From: Perilla frutescens
Lineage: Eukaryota; Streptophyta; Magnoliopsida; Lamiales; Lamiaceae
Assembly: GCA_026008535.1 (NCBI GenBank)
Contig: BRKX01000019.1
Location: 697,001-761,000 of the forward strand
Direction of reading: 5' to 3'
DNA length: 64,000 nucleotides
The position numbers and the translations under genes were made by a program. Numbering within the stretch: position 1 is the first letter of the stretch; every line of letters begins with the position of its first letter. Below, one piece after another: positions 10,761-22,036 of this stretch. The notes under the pieces were generated by a model. The model saw nothing but the letters and a program-made list of their open reading frames with translations, was not told the DNA's origin and did not search any database.

Positions 10761-11215
10761 TTATTATAGAATCCACACAAATTTTAATGTTCATTCATTT
10801 CCTATCTACATGTTGATTTGAAGTATTACACTTTGCTTCCTCAATGAATTTTTTCTTCTAAAAATTGGGTGTTATGAATAAAATATATTTGCTAAAAATT
10901 GTTATAAATGCAGTCATTTTTTTAAGGGGTATTATCAAATTTTAGCCCGACCTTTTAAGTAATTCACAAAAATGTCCTGAACTTTTATAAATAACAATTT
11001 AATACCTGACCTTTTGAACATACAACAAATCTAGCGTGAAATTAATTTTTGAGCTTTTAGTTGTCATCGTATATCATGCCTTTTCTCAGCCTAATTGATT
11101 AATGGTTACTGCATATGAGATTGTATTATTAAGATTACATTGAAATTTATAGTTGTAAGATTTTGAAAAATAATATATGCTTGTGCTATTTTAATACTTC
11201 AGAATGCGTTTTTTG
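10440..11215. other. AT-rich spacer with microsatellite
   Basis: No gene seen. It contains a TTA-trinucleotide microsatellite around 10729-10757. At 10451 an isolated GGGCCCGTTTAGTTTG-type end resembles a Tourist MITE, but I could not find its partner end. Confidence 0.5.
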
Positions 11216-11221
11216 TGATTA

Positions 11222-11612
11222 TTTTTAGTCCTAAAACGTGCAGTTTTGGTCCCAAATTACACTTTTGGTCCCACGTTTTATATTTTAACATTTTTGGTCC
11301 CAAAAACTAGTGGACTATACTTGACATCCGTTAAGTATTTTGGAAACAAAGCAATATCTATTTTGGATTAAAATTTTCATTTCATTCCCTCTATTTTTTA
11401 CCCTTAATTAGGCGGTACAACCAAGATTATCACAACTCATATTTTTTATTTCACTTTGTAATCATATCTGTATGTATTAATGGATGTTAAGTATGGTCCA
11501 TTAGTTTTTGTAACCAAAATTGTTAAAATACAAACCATATGATCAAAAATGTTGATAAAATTAAATTTGGGACCAAAATTATACGTTTTGGGACTAAAAT
11601 TTTTTTTTACTC
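11222..11612. mobile_element. Long-hairpin MITE with TTTTGGTCCC arms
   Basis: The left side has TTTAGTCCTAAAACGT and two TTTTGGTCCCA words. The right side has the complements (TTTGGGACCAAAA, ACGTTTTGGGACTAAAA). The arms extend inwards to about 11340 and 11480 with mismatches. No coding content. The exact ends and target duplication are not clear. Confidence 0.6.
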
Positions 11613-11849
11613 TATTCTTAGCAACCAAAAATACAATTTACTCATTAATTAATTAATTAATTTCCAGCTTTATTGAAAACATTGCATTATATATAATATT
11701 TAATATTAATTGGGTTGCAGTTCTTGTGGGACCCCGCCATACAAAGTCAAAGTTGTTCTTGAAGAGAATGCCATGGAAATTTTCATTTGTAGTGTTAATT
11801 TTAGCATATGTACATTAAATTTTAATATCGCATTTTTTTATTTTTCTGA

Positions 11850-11960
11850 CTAGCTACCTCTTTTCATTTCATTAATAAAAATTAATTTCAAGATATTATT
11901 ATACATGTGACCCAAATTAAGAGTTGGCATAAACTCAACATCACAAGGAATTTTACCTAA
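11850..11960 (+). repeat. Third copy of part of the inverted-duplication sequence
   Basis: Contains CTCTTTTCATTTCATTAAT and AAGATATTATTATACATG, closely matching 5650-5705 and, inverted, 160-215. It continues into GAGTTGGCATAAACTCAACA, which matches 10372-10405 and 12790-12810, so it bridges two duplicated families. Confidence 0.65.
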
Positions 11961-12154
11961 CTAATAATAAAAATATCAAACCCTATAATAAAAAATTGAG
12001 CCATGTGAAGAGTGAAGACTAACGAATAGACACAAAAACTTGGTCCGAATTTAAATTTTTATCTAATTGTCAATTTATAATATTATTAGTATTTAATTGT
12101 ATTTGAATTCAAAATTTAATTCCTTTTACAAATTTTGGCCGGGACGGTCTCGTT

Positions 12155-12290
12155 GGGATCAAAAGCATAATTTCCAAATCTTAAAGGGTTCAAAAACAAA
12201 GTCTCACTGGGGATGAAAGCATGATTTCCAAATCTTAAAGGGTTCAAAAACAAAGTCTCATTGGGGATGAAAAGCATAATTTCCAAAATG
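12155..12290 (+). repeat. 53-base tandem repeat
   Basis: The unit containing CATAATTTCCAAATCTTAAAG and AAAACAAAGTCTCA occurs two and a half times in succession just upstream of the PPR fragment. Units differ at a few bases. Confidence 0.8.
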
Positions 12291-12712
12291 AGAAAATCCG
12301 CCGCGAAATCCGTATATCTCCGGCAAATGGTGGATGTCAGCGCTGCGATCAATCAGTACGCCGCCAAGCTCAAACTCAAACTCTGCTGCTAACTGTTTGA
12401 TTGGTATTTGCTGCAAATCCTCCAATTTTAACGATGCAGAAAAGCTGTTCGACGAAATTCCCAAACCAGATGTTGTTGCAAGAACCACTTCGATCGCCGT
12501 TTATTCTGCCTCCGGGAACCCTAAGTTGTCCGGAGAGAAAATGATGCCATTCACCTCTTCAATGAAATGAGGTAAAATCGATCAAGCAAGAAATATTTTT
12601 AATACAGCTTGTATCAAGGATCTTGTCTCATGCAATGCTATTTTGTCAGCGTATGTGAGTGTGGGGAAAATTGATGAGGCTCAAGCCATTTCTGACCTTT
12701 TTCTAGCTTGAA
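12287..12712 (+). pseudogene. PPR (pentatricopeptide repeat) gene fragment
   Basis: Two PPR-type repeats are visible: one with DAEKLFDEIPKPDVV, then one with ARNIF, KDLVSCNAILSAY and GKIDEA. PPR proteins bind organelle RNA. A possible start at ATG 12287 gives a frame that ends in TAA after about 34 codons. The repeat region is in another frame, and a TGA at about 12569 separates the two repeats in phase. Only around 140 codons remain of a family usually 450 or more residues long, so this is a broken 5' fragment. The 3' edge runs into the duplicated segment at 12700. Confidence 0.7.
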
Positions 12713-12820
12713 TTTCAATTTGATTGATATGATGCAATTATTTTGTAGAGAAGGACAAAAACTGGTATATTTTTCATGGGAAGCACATCATGAGTTGGTG
12801 TAAACTCAACATCACGACAA
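12700..12820 (+). repeat. Uninterrupted copy of the segment at 9950-10430
   Basis: Shares AATTATTTTGTAGAGA, ATATTTTTCATGGGAAGCA and AAACTCAACATCAC with the first copy and lacks its MITE. Confidence 0.75.
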
Positions 12821-13293
12821 TATGTTAATATTTGCTTAGCAACTGTTGGCCGAGTCAACATTTTTTTTTGTCCTTTATTCTTTGATGATGTCTAGGAATG
12901 GAGGTGATATATACACTGTTTGTTGCATTGATGAGACCAGTTGAATTTCTTCTTACAGACAACAACGTTGACACATTTTTGCAAGAAGAAACAATTGGTA
13001 AGTTCCCATCTGCCCCTTCTGTGTATGAAATCCATGTAGTATTAGAATCAAAATGTATAAAAACTTGAACTGTCTGATCAATTTTACTGTGAAAAAGATA
13101 GCTTGATTATGGTTCTTCTGCTCTGCTGTTCTTGGCCTTCTTGTTATGTTTTTTTCAACACGCGCACACAGATAGAAGCTATACTGATTCACTAATCTTT
13201 GAGGTTCTTAACATAGAAATGGCTGCTGAGGGCTTAATTTTTTGTTTAGGTTAAGGTTGTACTACAACAACAGTGAAGTTGTGGAGGGCAGGG

Positions 13294-14984
13294 ATGGACA
13301 AGGAAGAAACATATAAAGCTCATATCGTGGTGCTGCCTCATCACGGACAAGGCCACACGAATCCCATGGTTCAATTTTCCAAAAGGTTGGCTGCAAAAGG
13401 AATCAAGATCACAGTAACCACCACACTTTCTAATACCAAGGCCATGGAAGCTGCATCAGGTTCGATCAACTTTGAGTCAATATACGATGATCGCACCGAA
13501 GGAGGGGTGGCTGGACCCGGTGGATACAAAGGCTTTCTCGAGAGGTTCGAGGCGATTGGCTCGACAAACTTGATTCATCTCATCAGGAAATTTCAAGATT
13601 CCAAGAACCCTGTGAAATGCCTGATTTATGATGCCAATATAACCTGGGCATCAAATGTGGCTAATGAGCTGGCCATTGCTAGAGCTTCCTTCTTTACACA
13701 GCCGTGTGCTTTTTTTGCCAGTTGCTATCCAATGCACTGCGATTTGGCTGGAGTCCCTCCAGCAGTCCCTCTTCTGTCAATGCCCGGATTGCCCGGGCTT
13801 CGTCTTCCTAATCTGCCTTCATTAGGCCCTGAAACGGGGCGATATCCTCCCATGTTAAGGGTCATCTTGAGACAGTTCGACAACAGTGAGAAAGCAGATT
13901 GGGTTCTCTTCAACTCCTTCCATAAGTTGGAAGAGGAGGTAATAGATTTCACAAGTTTTTTATGAGTGATTATCTACTTTACACATTTTCATTTTCTATC
14001 TTTGTTTAAAATGGTCTTGGATTCTTTGCATTGTTGTTATAGTCAAGACTGATAGGTATTACCTATCTTTCGGGCCTTAGATTGGGTTCTCTTTACTCCT
14101 TTCATAAGTTGGAAGAGGTAATAGGTTTCTGACTGATCAAGAATCTACTGCATATTTCATCACCACTCTTTTGTCTGAAATGTTCTCGGATTCTTTGCAC
14201 TGATCAAGACTGACCGACATAACCTATCTTTCGAGCTTTAGATTGATAAATCTCTCTCTGTCGAATGCAGGTGATCAACTGGATGTCCGGACTCTGGCCC
14301 GTACGAACCATCGGGCCCACGCTACCTTCCTCATACCTAGACAACCGAGTGAAAGATGACCACGACTACAGCTTCAACATCATCACGCCAGACTCGGAAG
14401 CCTGCTCGAAATGGCTCGATTCCAAGGCGAAAAGATCCGTCGTCTACGTTTCATTTGGGAGTTCTTTTAGCTTAAGCTCAGAGCAGGCTGCAGAAGTCGC
14501 CAATGCCCTTCTGCACAGCAGCAAAAACTTCTTGTGGGTGGTGAAGCCATCCGAAGAAGACCGGCTCCCAACCAATTTCACTTCAGACAAAGGATTGGTC
14601 GTGACATGGTGCCCTCAGCTAGTGGTGTTGGCGCATGAAGCAGTCGGATGCTTTGTGTCTCATTGTGGCTGGAACTCGACTCTCGAGGCGATTAGCCTGG
14701 GAGTGCCCGTGGTGGCAATGCCTCAGTTTCTAGACCAGATAACTAATGCACATTTTGTGGAGCATATTTGGAAAGTGGGAATCAAACCTAAGATTGATGA
14801 TGAGGGCTTTTGTCGGAGTGAGGAGATAGAAGCATGCATAGAGATGATCATGCAAGGAGAGAGAAGCAGAGAGATTCGGACAAATTTGTGTCGTTGGAGA
14901 GCATTGGCGAAGGAGGCGGTAGATGAGGAAGGAACCTCGGATATTTGCATTGATGAAATTATTGCTAAGTTGAGCACATTGTAG
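13294..14984 (+). CDS. UDP-glycosyltransferase, UGT74-like (2 exons, 452 residues)
   Basis: Exons 13294-13938 and 14271-14984 join in phase across a GT-AG intron. The product would transfer glucose from UDP-glucose to a small acceptor in the cytosol. The N-terminus has HHGQGH, with H21 as the probable catalytic histidine. The PSPG box spans residues 328-371, starting WCPQ, containing HCGWNSTLEA and ending FLDQ; the final Gln is usual for glucose donors. Length and the position of the single intron fit group L (UGT74/75/84) enzymes, of which UGT74 is closest by eye. The start was chosen at 13294 because upstream codons do not resemble the family. No lesion is seen. The acceptor (salicylate, auxin, terpenoid or other) cannot be read from sequence. 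Confidence 0.9.
13899..14245 (+). repeat. Tandem duplication spanning the UGT exon-1 end and intron
   Basis: The last exon-1 codons plus the start of the intron (from GATTGGGTTCTCTTCAAC at 13899) recur in the intron from about 14082 (GATTGGGTTCTCTTTACTCC), including CATAAGTTGGAAGAGGTAAT. The unit is about 183 bases and diverged. The intron therefore holds a second copy of the 5' splice site preceded by exon-like sequence. Confidence 0.8.
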
Positions 14985-15164
14985 ACTTGTAGTAGTGTAT
15001 AACATTTGTGTGTATTGTTCGAATAAATGGACTAATATATATTTTTGATAAGAGAAAAAATTACGGTTTTACTCATGTTTATGACATACTTTTCTATTTA
15101 ATATTTTTAATAGTTCAACTAATATTAATTGTCTTAATAAAAAGTTTATTAATAGTAGGAATTT

Positions 15165-15960
15165 AGGCCTGACAATTCGAGTTATCGTGTCAACACGACT
15201 AGGGGGTGTAAGCAAGTCGAACTTACTCGTGAATGACTCGAGATTGATTTGACAAAAACTCTAAATTGGCTCGAAGTTTGTCGAGCTCGAGCTACTCGAA
15301 TAGAATAGGTACCAAGCTCGAGCACGAGCTCCATAATAGTGAGCTCGACAGGCTCGCAGGCCTTATCGAACTTTAAGTCAATTACAATTTTACCCTTGAT
15401 AATTAAATTACTTACATATATATCATTGATAATTAAATTATTTTTATTTAAAATTAAATAAATATAATTTTTTATTTACTATTTATACCTAATCGAGTTG
15501 AGCTCAATAAGGTTAATACTCGACTCAATTACACCCTAGACACGACAAGGCCAAATACGAACACTTACGATACGATAAGAATTTATCCAACACAAGCACG
15601 TTAATTTTGTCACGACACGAACACGATATTTTTTTGTGCTGACACACAATAATGATACGTCGCGACAATAATTAAAAAAATAGAATATTAAATATAATAA
15701 ATTAAAAAAATATATAAGTATAAACAAAGAAAAATGTGAATAATAAATATATAATTTTTCATGTAATAAGTTATCAGGTTCTTATATGGTTGACAAGATT
15801 ATCATATTTTTATTAGGTTATCATGTGATCTATTGATTTTTATCATGTTCAACAATTTAATACAAACACGACACGATAATTTCAAATTATTATCGCATCG
15901 AAATGAACACGATAAGGTCAAGCACTAATTTATTATTTTCGTATTCATGATCCTAAGTAG
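15165..15960. repeat. CACGACACGA-type dispersed repeat, nested
   Basis: Rich in CGTGTCAACACGAC, ACACGACACGATAA and related words from 15170 to 15199 and again from 15540 to 15930. It is split by the TAGGG element at 15200-15538. No coding content. Confidence 0.55.
15200..15538. mobile_element. hAT-type MITE of the GAGCTCGA family
   Basis: A 339-base element with ends TAGGGGGTGTAA and TTACACCCTA, rich in CTCGAGC words. It is flanked by near-identical 8-mers AACACGAC (15192-15199) and GACACGAC (15539-15546). An 8-base target duplication and a TAGGG-type end fit hAT-derived MITEs. Similar CTCGA-rich sequence lies at 52790-53270. Confidence 0.6.
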
Positions 15961-16229
15961 GACAGTGGAATTACAAAAATATAAATTACATCTTTCTCAA
16001 AAAAAATAAAAATTACATGTGGCACTTTTTAACTTCCAAACGCTCCTCGGGGGTTAATTTGGGGATTTCGCCTCCCATCAAAGGCGAATGGTATTTGAAT
16101 TTCGAAAATGTTTGAATTTCAAAAAATGATGCCGTTACAATTTGCTGGTGCCTACATGTATATAGAATCCGCCATTTGCAAACTCAAGAAAACCTAATTC
16201 TTCTGAAATCTTGAATCGCATTTTCACAC

Positions 16230-16245
16230 ACACACACACATACAA

Positions 16246-16291
<46 letters not shown>
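16230..16291 (+). repeat. CA and GA microsatellites in the CDKB2 leader
   Basis: A short CA run (about 16225-16240) is followed by a long GA run (about 16251-16290), ending nine bases before the start codon. It probably lies in the 5' untranslated region. Confidence 0.9.
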
Positions 16292-16296
<5 letters not shown>

Positions 16297-16300
16297 AGAA

Positions 16301-18425
16301 ATGGAAGAGAAACCGAAATCTGCAATGGAGGCATTTGAGAAGCTTGAGAAAGTTGGAGAAGGAACGTACGGGAAAGTGTACAGAGCGAGAGAGAAAGCCA
16401 CCGGAAAGATCGTCGCGTTGAAGAAAACGCGCCTCCATGAAGATGAGGAGGGAGTGCCGCCCACCACTCTTCGCGAGGTTTCGTTGCTCAGAATGCTGTC
16501 CAGAGATCCGCATGTTGTCAGGTATGATTCTTCTCAATTTGCAGTTTTGCCTCTCTTCGTTTTATTTTATGGATCGGTTTACTCGATTATTGTGGAACCG
16601 GGATTCCTCTGATTCATTTTGTTGCTCGATTTTCTGACTAATTCGAAATTAATTTCTGTTAGAATTCCTCCGATTCACTGCTTCTGGTGGTTTAGATTTT
16701 CTTATTTAATTTAATTGTTGTTCTTGATTGTACCATAAATTGGGATTATTTTTAGATACACAAACAGCAGTCTGGATATGAATGCTCCGAGCGATTAATG
16801 AAAAAATGGCTTTAGATTATTGTGGATGCGACATTTTACTGCTCGATTTTCTGAGAATTTTGAAACTGATTTCTGGTTAGGTTGTGCCGTCTTTTAGTGG
16901 TGATTTGATCTGGTTTCTTCACTGCTTCTAGGAGTTTAGGCTTTCTTCTGTAATTTCATTGTTGTTCGTCATTCTTCCATAAATTGTGATTATTTATAGA
17001 TGATGCACGAATAAGAGTTTGAATACGTGGAAATGTACAGATTGATGGATGTGAAACGAGGCCAGAATAGGGGGTTTTATTTATAGATACACAAATAAGA
17101 GTTGGAATATTCCGAGCGGTTCATTTTGTTACCGGTAGCATATTTATCCTTGTAAAATTTACAGATTGATGGATGTGAAACAAGGCCAGAATAAAGAAGG
17201 AAAGACAGTTCTCTACTTGGTGTTTGAGTACATGGACACTGACGTCAAGAAATACATCCGCAGCTTCCGCCAGACTGGGGATAACATTCCTAGTAAAATT
17301 GTCAAGGTAGAGATCCCTTTTCACTTGGCTTCTAGACATTACAACCATGTTAGTCGATTATATGTTACCGGTAGCATATTTACCCTTTGTCGTTGATGTT
17401 GGCAGAGTTTAATGTACCAGCTCTGCAAAGGTGTTGCCTTCTGCCATGGTCATGGTGTTTTGCACAGGTGAACCTTGCTTGCACTTTGCCAATATTCCTG
17501 ATATCCATTTTCAATCTTGTGTCTGCTAATATTCTACTATATAACTAAGCTGTCTACTGTGCTGCTGTTCAGGGATCTTAAGCCACACAACCTTCTGATG
17601 GATCGTAAAACAATGATGCTTAAAATTGCTGATCTTGGATTAGCTAGATCTTTCACTGTCCCGATTAAGAAGTACACTCATGAGGTATTTTCTTGCATAG
17701 TCTTACCCCAGACTGAGAAGTTCTTCAAATAATCTCCCAAGCAGTGTAAAACGAATGCAAATTTTGCAGATATTGACCCTGTGGTATAGAGCTCCTGAGG
17801 TACTATTGGGAGCTACACATTACTCCCCTGCTGTGGACATTTGGTCTGTTGCATGTATATTTGGTATGAACTGGTCATATTCGGATTATTCTTTCCTTCT
17901 TTTGATGAAAATTTCGACTAAAGTGCTTGAATTCTATCTCTCAGCTGAACTGGTGACAAATCAAGCACTCTTTCCTGGAGACTCTGAGCTGCAACAGCTT
18001 CTACACATTTTCAGGTCATTCATAGATCATAGTAGTTCTAGTTATATCCCAGTTTCATTTAACTACCTTAAAACTCACTGCATGCACATTTGATGAATGC
18101 AGATTGCTGGGAACCCCGAACGAAGAAGTTTGGCCCGGAGTTAGCAAGTTAGTGAACTGGCATGAGTACCCACAGTGGAGTCCTAAACCTTTGTCATCTG
18201 CTGTCTCTGGTCTGGATGAGAATGGCCTTCATCTTTTAGCTGTAAGTTCTTGATTTGTCGCGTTACTTCTTGAGAAACAAGGTTAAACTCGACTCCTCTC
18301 TAATCGATCCTGAAAATTTTCGATTTTTGCAGGAAATGCTGCACTACGAGCCATCGAGGAGGATTTCAGCAAAGAAGGCCATGGAACATCCATATTTTGA
18401 TGATCTTGACAAGACCCATCTCTGA
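16301..18425 (+). CDS. CDKB2: B2-type cyclin-dependent kinase (8 exons, 310 residues)
   Basis: Coding exons 16301-16521, 17165-17306, 17406-17467, 17573-17684, 17770-17863, 17945-18014, 18103-18241 and 18333-18425 join in phase with GT-AG introns. The product is a plant-specific CDK that acts with cyclins at G2/M. Visible features are the glycine loop GEGTYG (19-24, with T22/Y23 as inhibitory-site equivalents), Lys 41, the cyclin-binding helix PPTTLRE (53-59), HRDLKPHN (141-148), DLG (162-164) and the activation-loop Thr 177 in YTHE. PPTTLRE identifies the B2 subclass; B1 enzymes have PPTALRE. The length equals the family norm. CDKB2 genes are transcribed in G2/M; I did not locate the MSA promoter elements that would control this. 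It is tail-to-tail with the PILS gene. Confidence 0.95.
16560..17160 (+). repeat. Internally repeated intron 1 of CDKB2
   Basis: Several blocks occur two or three times: GCTCGATTTTCTGA (16625 and 16842), TTCACTGCTTCT (about 16674 and 16918), CATAAATTG-GATTATTT (16734 and 16979) and GATACACAAA (16755 and 17087). A copy of the exon-2 start with its acceptor (ACAGATTGATGGATGTGAAA) lies at about 17037, some 126 bases before the true one at 17161. Confidence 0.75.
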
Positions 18426-18594
18426 AAATCCCCTGATTTTCGATCTTTCGCCTTTATCTGCTTGCTTCTCTCGAGCATATACTTTGGCCAATGCTTGTTG
18501 ACATTTGCTGATTTCCCAGAAGAAGAAAAACAAAACTACTAAGCTCTCTAATGTTCTCACCTATTGTAACTGTAGTTATGACTTCTATTTTGGT

Positions 18595-18682
18595 ATTGTA
18601 ATAGCTTGACAATGGATTTGCTTACTTTGTAGTCAATTATTGTAATAGCTTGACAATGGATTTGCTTACTTTGTAGTCAATT
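18595..18682 (+). repeat. 44-base tandem repeat, two copies
   Basis: ATTGTAATAGCTTGACAATG through TTTGTAGTCAATT occurs twice with period 44, essentially identical. It lies about 170 bases past the CDKB2 stop, probably in its 3' untranslated region. Confidence 0.9.
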
Positions 18683-18941
18683 ATTGTGTTGTCTCTTCCC
18701 CTATGATTTGGATAATTTCATTCGAGTCTCTACATCTCCAAAATCCAATAAAGAATTCTAACATTGTACAATTGAATTTCTACGTACAATACAATGAATT
18801 GCCTCTTTAAATGCTAAATTATCATCAACCTAGTAATGAAAATCAAGAACTGGTAATCTGCTGATTCTGTATCACTGTTGTGAAGTCGAAAAACCCTCAA
18901 ACTGAAGCTGCACGCTATTGCAGACACGAACGGTGCCTCCC

Positions 18942-21900
18942 TCAAGAAGACACGAGCCACAGAAACAACGTCGACCATAGAGTGAGAGCAACAGAAGCCA
19001 ATGAATAACAGCATAACATAATCACAGAGCATTCCATCTCACCAGCACCAAACAATTGAGTTATTGTTCCTGGCATTTAAAAATTCAGTGGCATCATCAA
19101 AAATGTAAATGGCTCTGTTTTTCGAGATGTGGAAACACGATTGTGCAGCCGAATCCAACATACCTATGTTCATTGCAGGCGGAAGAGCGAATTGCAGCAA
19201 AAGAACAAACTCATAGAGTGGATTATTACGCACAAAACCAAACCGAAGTGCCCCTTTAACAACGGCAATGCCTACCAGAGGCATGACAAGGTATCGAACA
19301 GCTAGAACACCGAAAATAACAGACTTCTGAATTCCTGAACCTTTTAAACCTGGAAGAAACAAGCATATTCATTACAAGTTGCAAAGGAAATTCAAAAACT
19401 TAACACAAGAATTCGATTAGGCATCAACCTCTTAAAAGGTTTCCACCCATGATCAACGTAACAGCTGGAATAGCTCCATCCCTGCAATGATGGATTATGC
19501 ATGAGAATTTTAAGACATGGTTCCGATCACTGCAATGAAGTATCAGGTACTAAAAAACTCGTTTATATACCCGAGCAAAAGTGCGGTATCTAGGATTACG
19601 TGGAGAGGAGCTGCATCACCGATTAGCAGTCCTCGAAGTTGTGGCACAAGTCCAACTACAAATCCAACAATCTGTAGAAAACGAAGTGCTCGGTAAAGCT
19701 TTTAGTTCGGCATTCATTCCTAAGGCATGTGAAGCAGCCAAAACTATGTTTACATTGTCATTCATGAATACCATGTTTTCATTGTCTACTGAAGGTAAGA
19801 ATTATAGCACACACCGCCCTCCTCGAGGCTCGTTTTGTATACTAAGCTGAGAAATATGGTATACATTGAATACATACAATATATTTATACATTCTATTTT
19901 CCAATGGCTGAGTAATTTAGATAATTTATATCATGCCCTTTTCCATGTTGCACTGATTCAGATATAAGACTTCAATTTTAAGGAAAAACAAAAATGAAAT
20001 CTGAACAAGTTGAGTGCAGATATTCCTTAAAATGTTGTTTCCAGTTTATCTATGAACTACACATGCATGCTTTCTATGTGCATGTAAGCAACGAAACAAT
20101 ACCGCTCCTGTCGTTGATGGGGCTAATATCTTCTTCAGGTTCATCTTTTTGAAAATCAAATCTAATCGTTGCTTTATCTTATCGGTTACAGAAACCTGCA
20201 TTCGATCATTCATATGTTAAAAACTCAATCCCTAAGCACTATGTAGCTAAATACATCATTTTTTTTTCTTTTACAAGTGTAAGATGTGAAGACATACCTG
20301 GTGTTTGCTCTTGAATCCTTGTTGTAGCTGTCCTAATCCACTCTCTTGGTCATCGGTTCCAATCAAAATGCTCGAAGAAAGTAGAGGATCTGTCAAACTC
20401 TTTCCAGAAGAAGACGGTGAGCCTCCTCTTGAAGACTTATGCATCGGAGAGTCAATAATCTCGACTTCCCTTGAGCTCTGACTTGATGATACTCTGACAA
20501 TATTATATACATAGGACCACAGATAAATTGCTCCGATCTGAACCATAAGAACAAAAGAATAGGAAACACACTATCACAATTTCATCACTTGCATAATATT
20601 AAAGATGTTGAGCTATGTAGCAAATTAGAAGTATGTACTAATTATTTTCTGAAAACTTACTGCCATCGAGAGTGAAGCATATGCCATCCCGTACTTGACA
20701 CAAACATCGGTATCACCAAACGGGCTTCCTCTCTCTTTACATACTGCTGGGATTATGATCAGAAGCAGGTTTCCCAAGTTTCCTATTTACACAAATGTAA
20801 TAGTACATTAGGTTCATAATGAGTCGAGCCATTATAATCGTGATTTTTAGCCTTTGGCTCATTCCAAACTCTTCTCAAGTTTCTCATATACGACTGAATA
20901 CTCTAGAATATGAACAGAAGGGGATTAAGGCTATATAAATCAAGAAACGAAGCAGAAAATGATACGAACATAACATAAGAGCTTCAACATTGGTTTGTCG
21001 TCTAAGTTCATATAAAGAAACAGATCATTATCGACATCATGTACTGTGTATTTCCAGTTTCTTAGCCGTACCTGCAGCACAACAACCTATAACAAGGCCA
21101 CGGAGATGTGAAGGAGCTTTCGTTAATTTAATGACCACCCAACCAAGTGCAGAACCAAGTATGAAGGTGATAAGGATATTAAAGGGCATGAACCACCTGC
21201 AATATTACCTGAAGTTAGACAAGATTGATATTGCTCGAGAGATTGAATGGAGCCCGAAAAATGCAAAATTCTTAGTCCGGGACGAGAAGCTTACAACTCA
21301 ACCATGCTTTCAACCGTTATTGTCTTGGCTAAGTTGCTGGAGACAAGTGCCGGATTAAATACGTAGAATATAATCTGTTCACATAAGACACCAGAATTAG
21401 TTCCGAAAAATAATTTCACCTTTGAGTAAGTCATTTACGACATATTCAGTTAAACAATAAGGCTTGTAGATGATACACAATAGAATCATAATTTTCCTAA
21501 ATGAGGATCTTAATTTCTTGTTCAGACAGCGGTTCTGAACATTAAAAGATTAATGTTTTCACAGAGAAGCACATTGTAAAGAGATTTGTAAGTCTTCAAA
21601 ATCTTTTCTTTAGTACAACATCCACAAGCCCACGGAGTTTTCTCGTCTCAAGGAGTTTTCAATTTCCGATATCAAAGCTCTGTTGTGAAAAGCTTTAGAC
21701 GCGAAAGAGATGCATAACACTCGATTATTCAAGGTGAATACATACATGCCTTTGGACAGCTCTACTTGATGAAAACAATAATGCAGAAATTACTCCCCAA
21801 AATGAGGATAAAGATTGAAACACTACATTATTGAACTACAAAAAAATCAGTACAAAGAAGCTACAAACATGGAATTGAAGCGAATGTATTATCCTTACAT

Positions 21901-22036
21901 TGTTCAAATGCTTCCTAGCATCGTCTCCAAGAATGTTTACACGGTCCCCTGCAAGATACGACCCCAACGCAGTCACCAAAAGCACCTTCACCACAGGGGT
22001 AGACGACGCCGTAAATAGATCCAATAAAAGGGCCAT
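18942..22036 (-). CDS. PIN-LIKES (PILS) auxin transport facilitator (10 exons, 421 residues)
   Basis: Coding exons, in gene order on the minus strand: 22036-21899, 21374-21295, 21196-21072, 20782-20661, 20537-20298, 20195-20103, 19671-19571, 19481-19429, 19349-19164 and 19069-18942. All join in phase with GT-AG borders. PILS proteins sit in the ER membrane and limit nuclear auxin signalling by sequestering auxin. The sequence shows an N-terminal hydrophobic bundle with VTALGSYLA, FYVFNPALVSSNLA and GCCAAGNLGN, a hydrophilic Ser-rich central loop (about residues 170-240), and a C-terminal bundle with VGLVPQLRG, TLIMGGNL and ALPPAMNIG. Length is in the family range and I see no lesion. A PILS1/3/5-type member is likely; the exact subclade is not resolved. 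An untranslated 5' exon near 22750 (donor GAGGTATG) is possible. Confidence 0.92.

Noticed and set aside
16135..16537. Minus-strand frames with long Leu-Ser repeats
   Set aside because: These are translations of the GA microsatellite and the antisense of CDKB2 exon 1.
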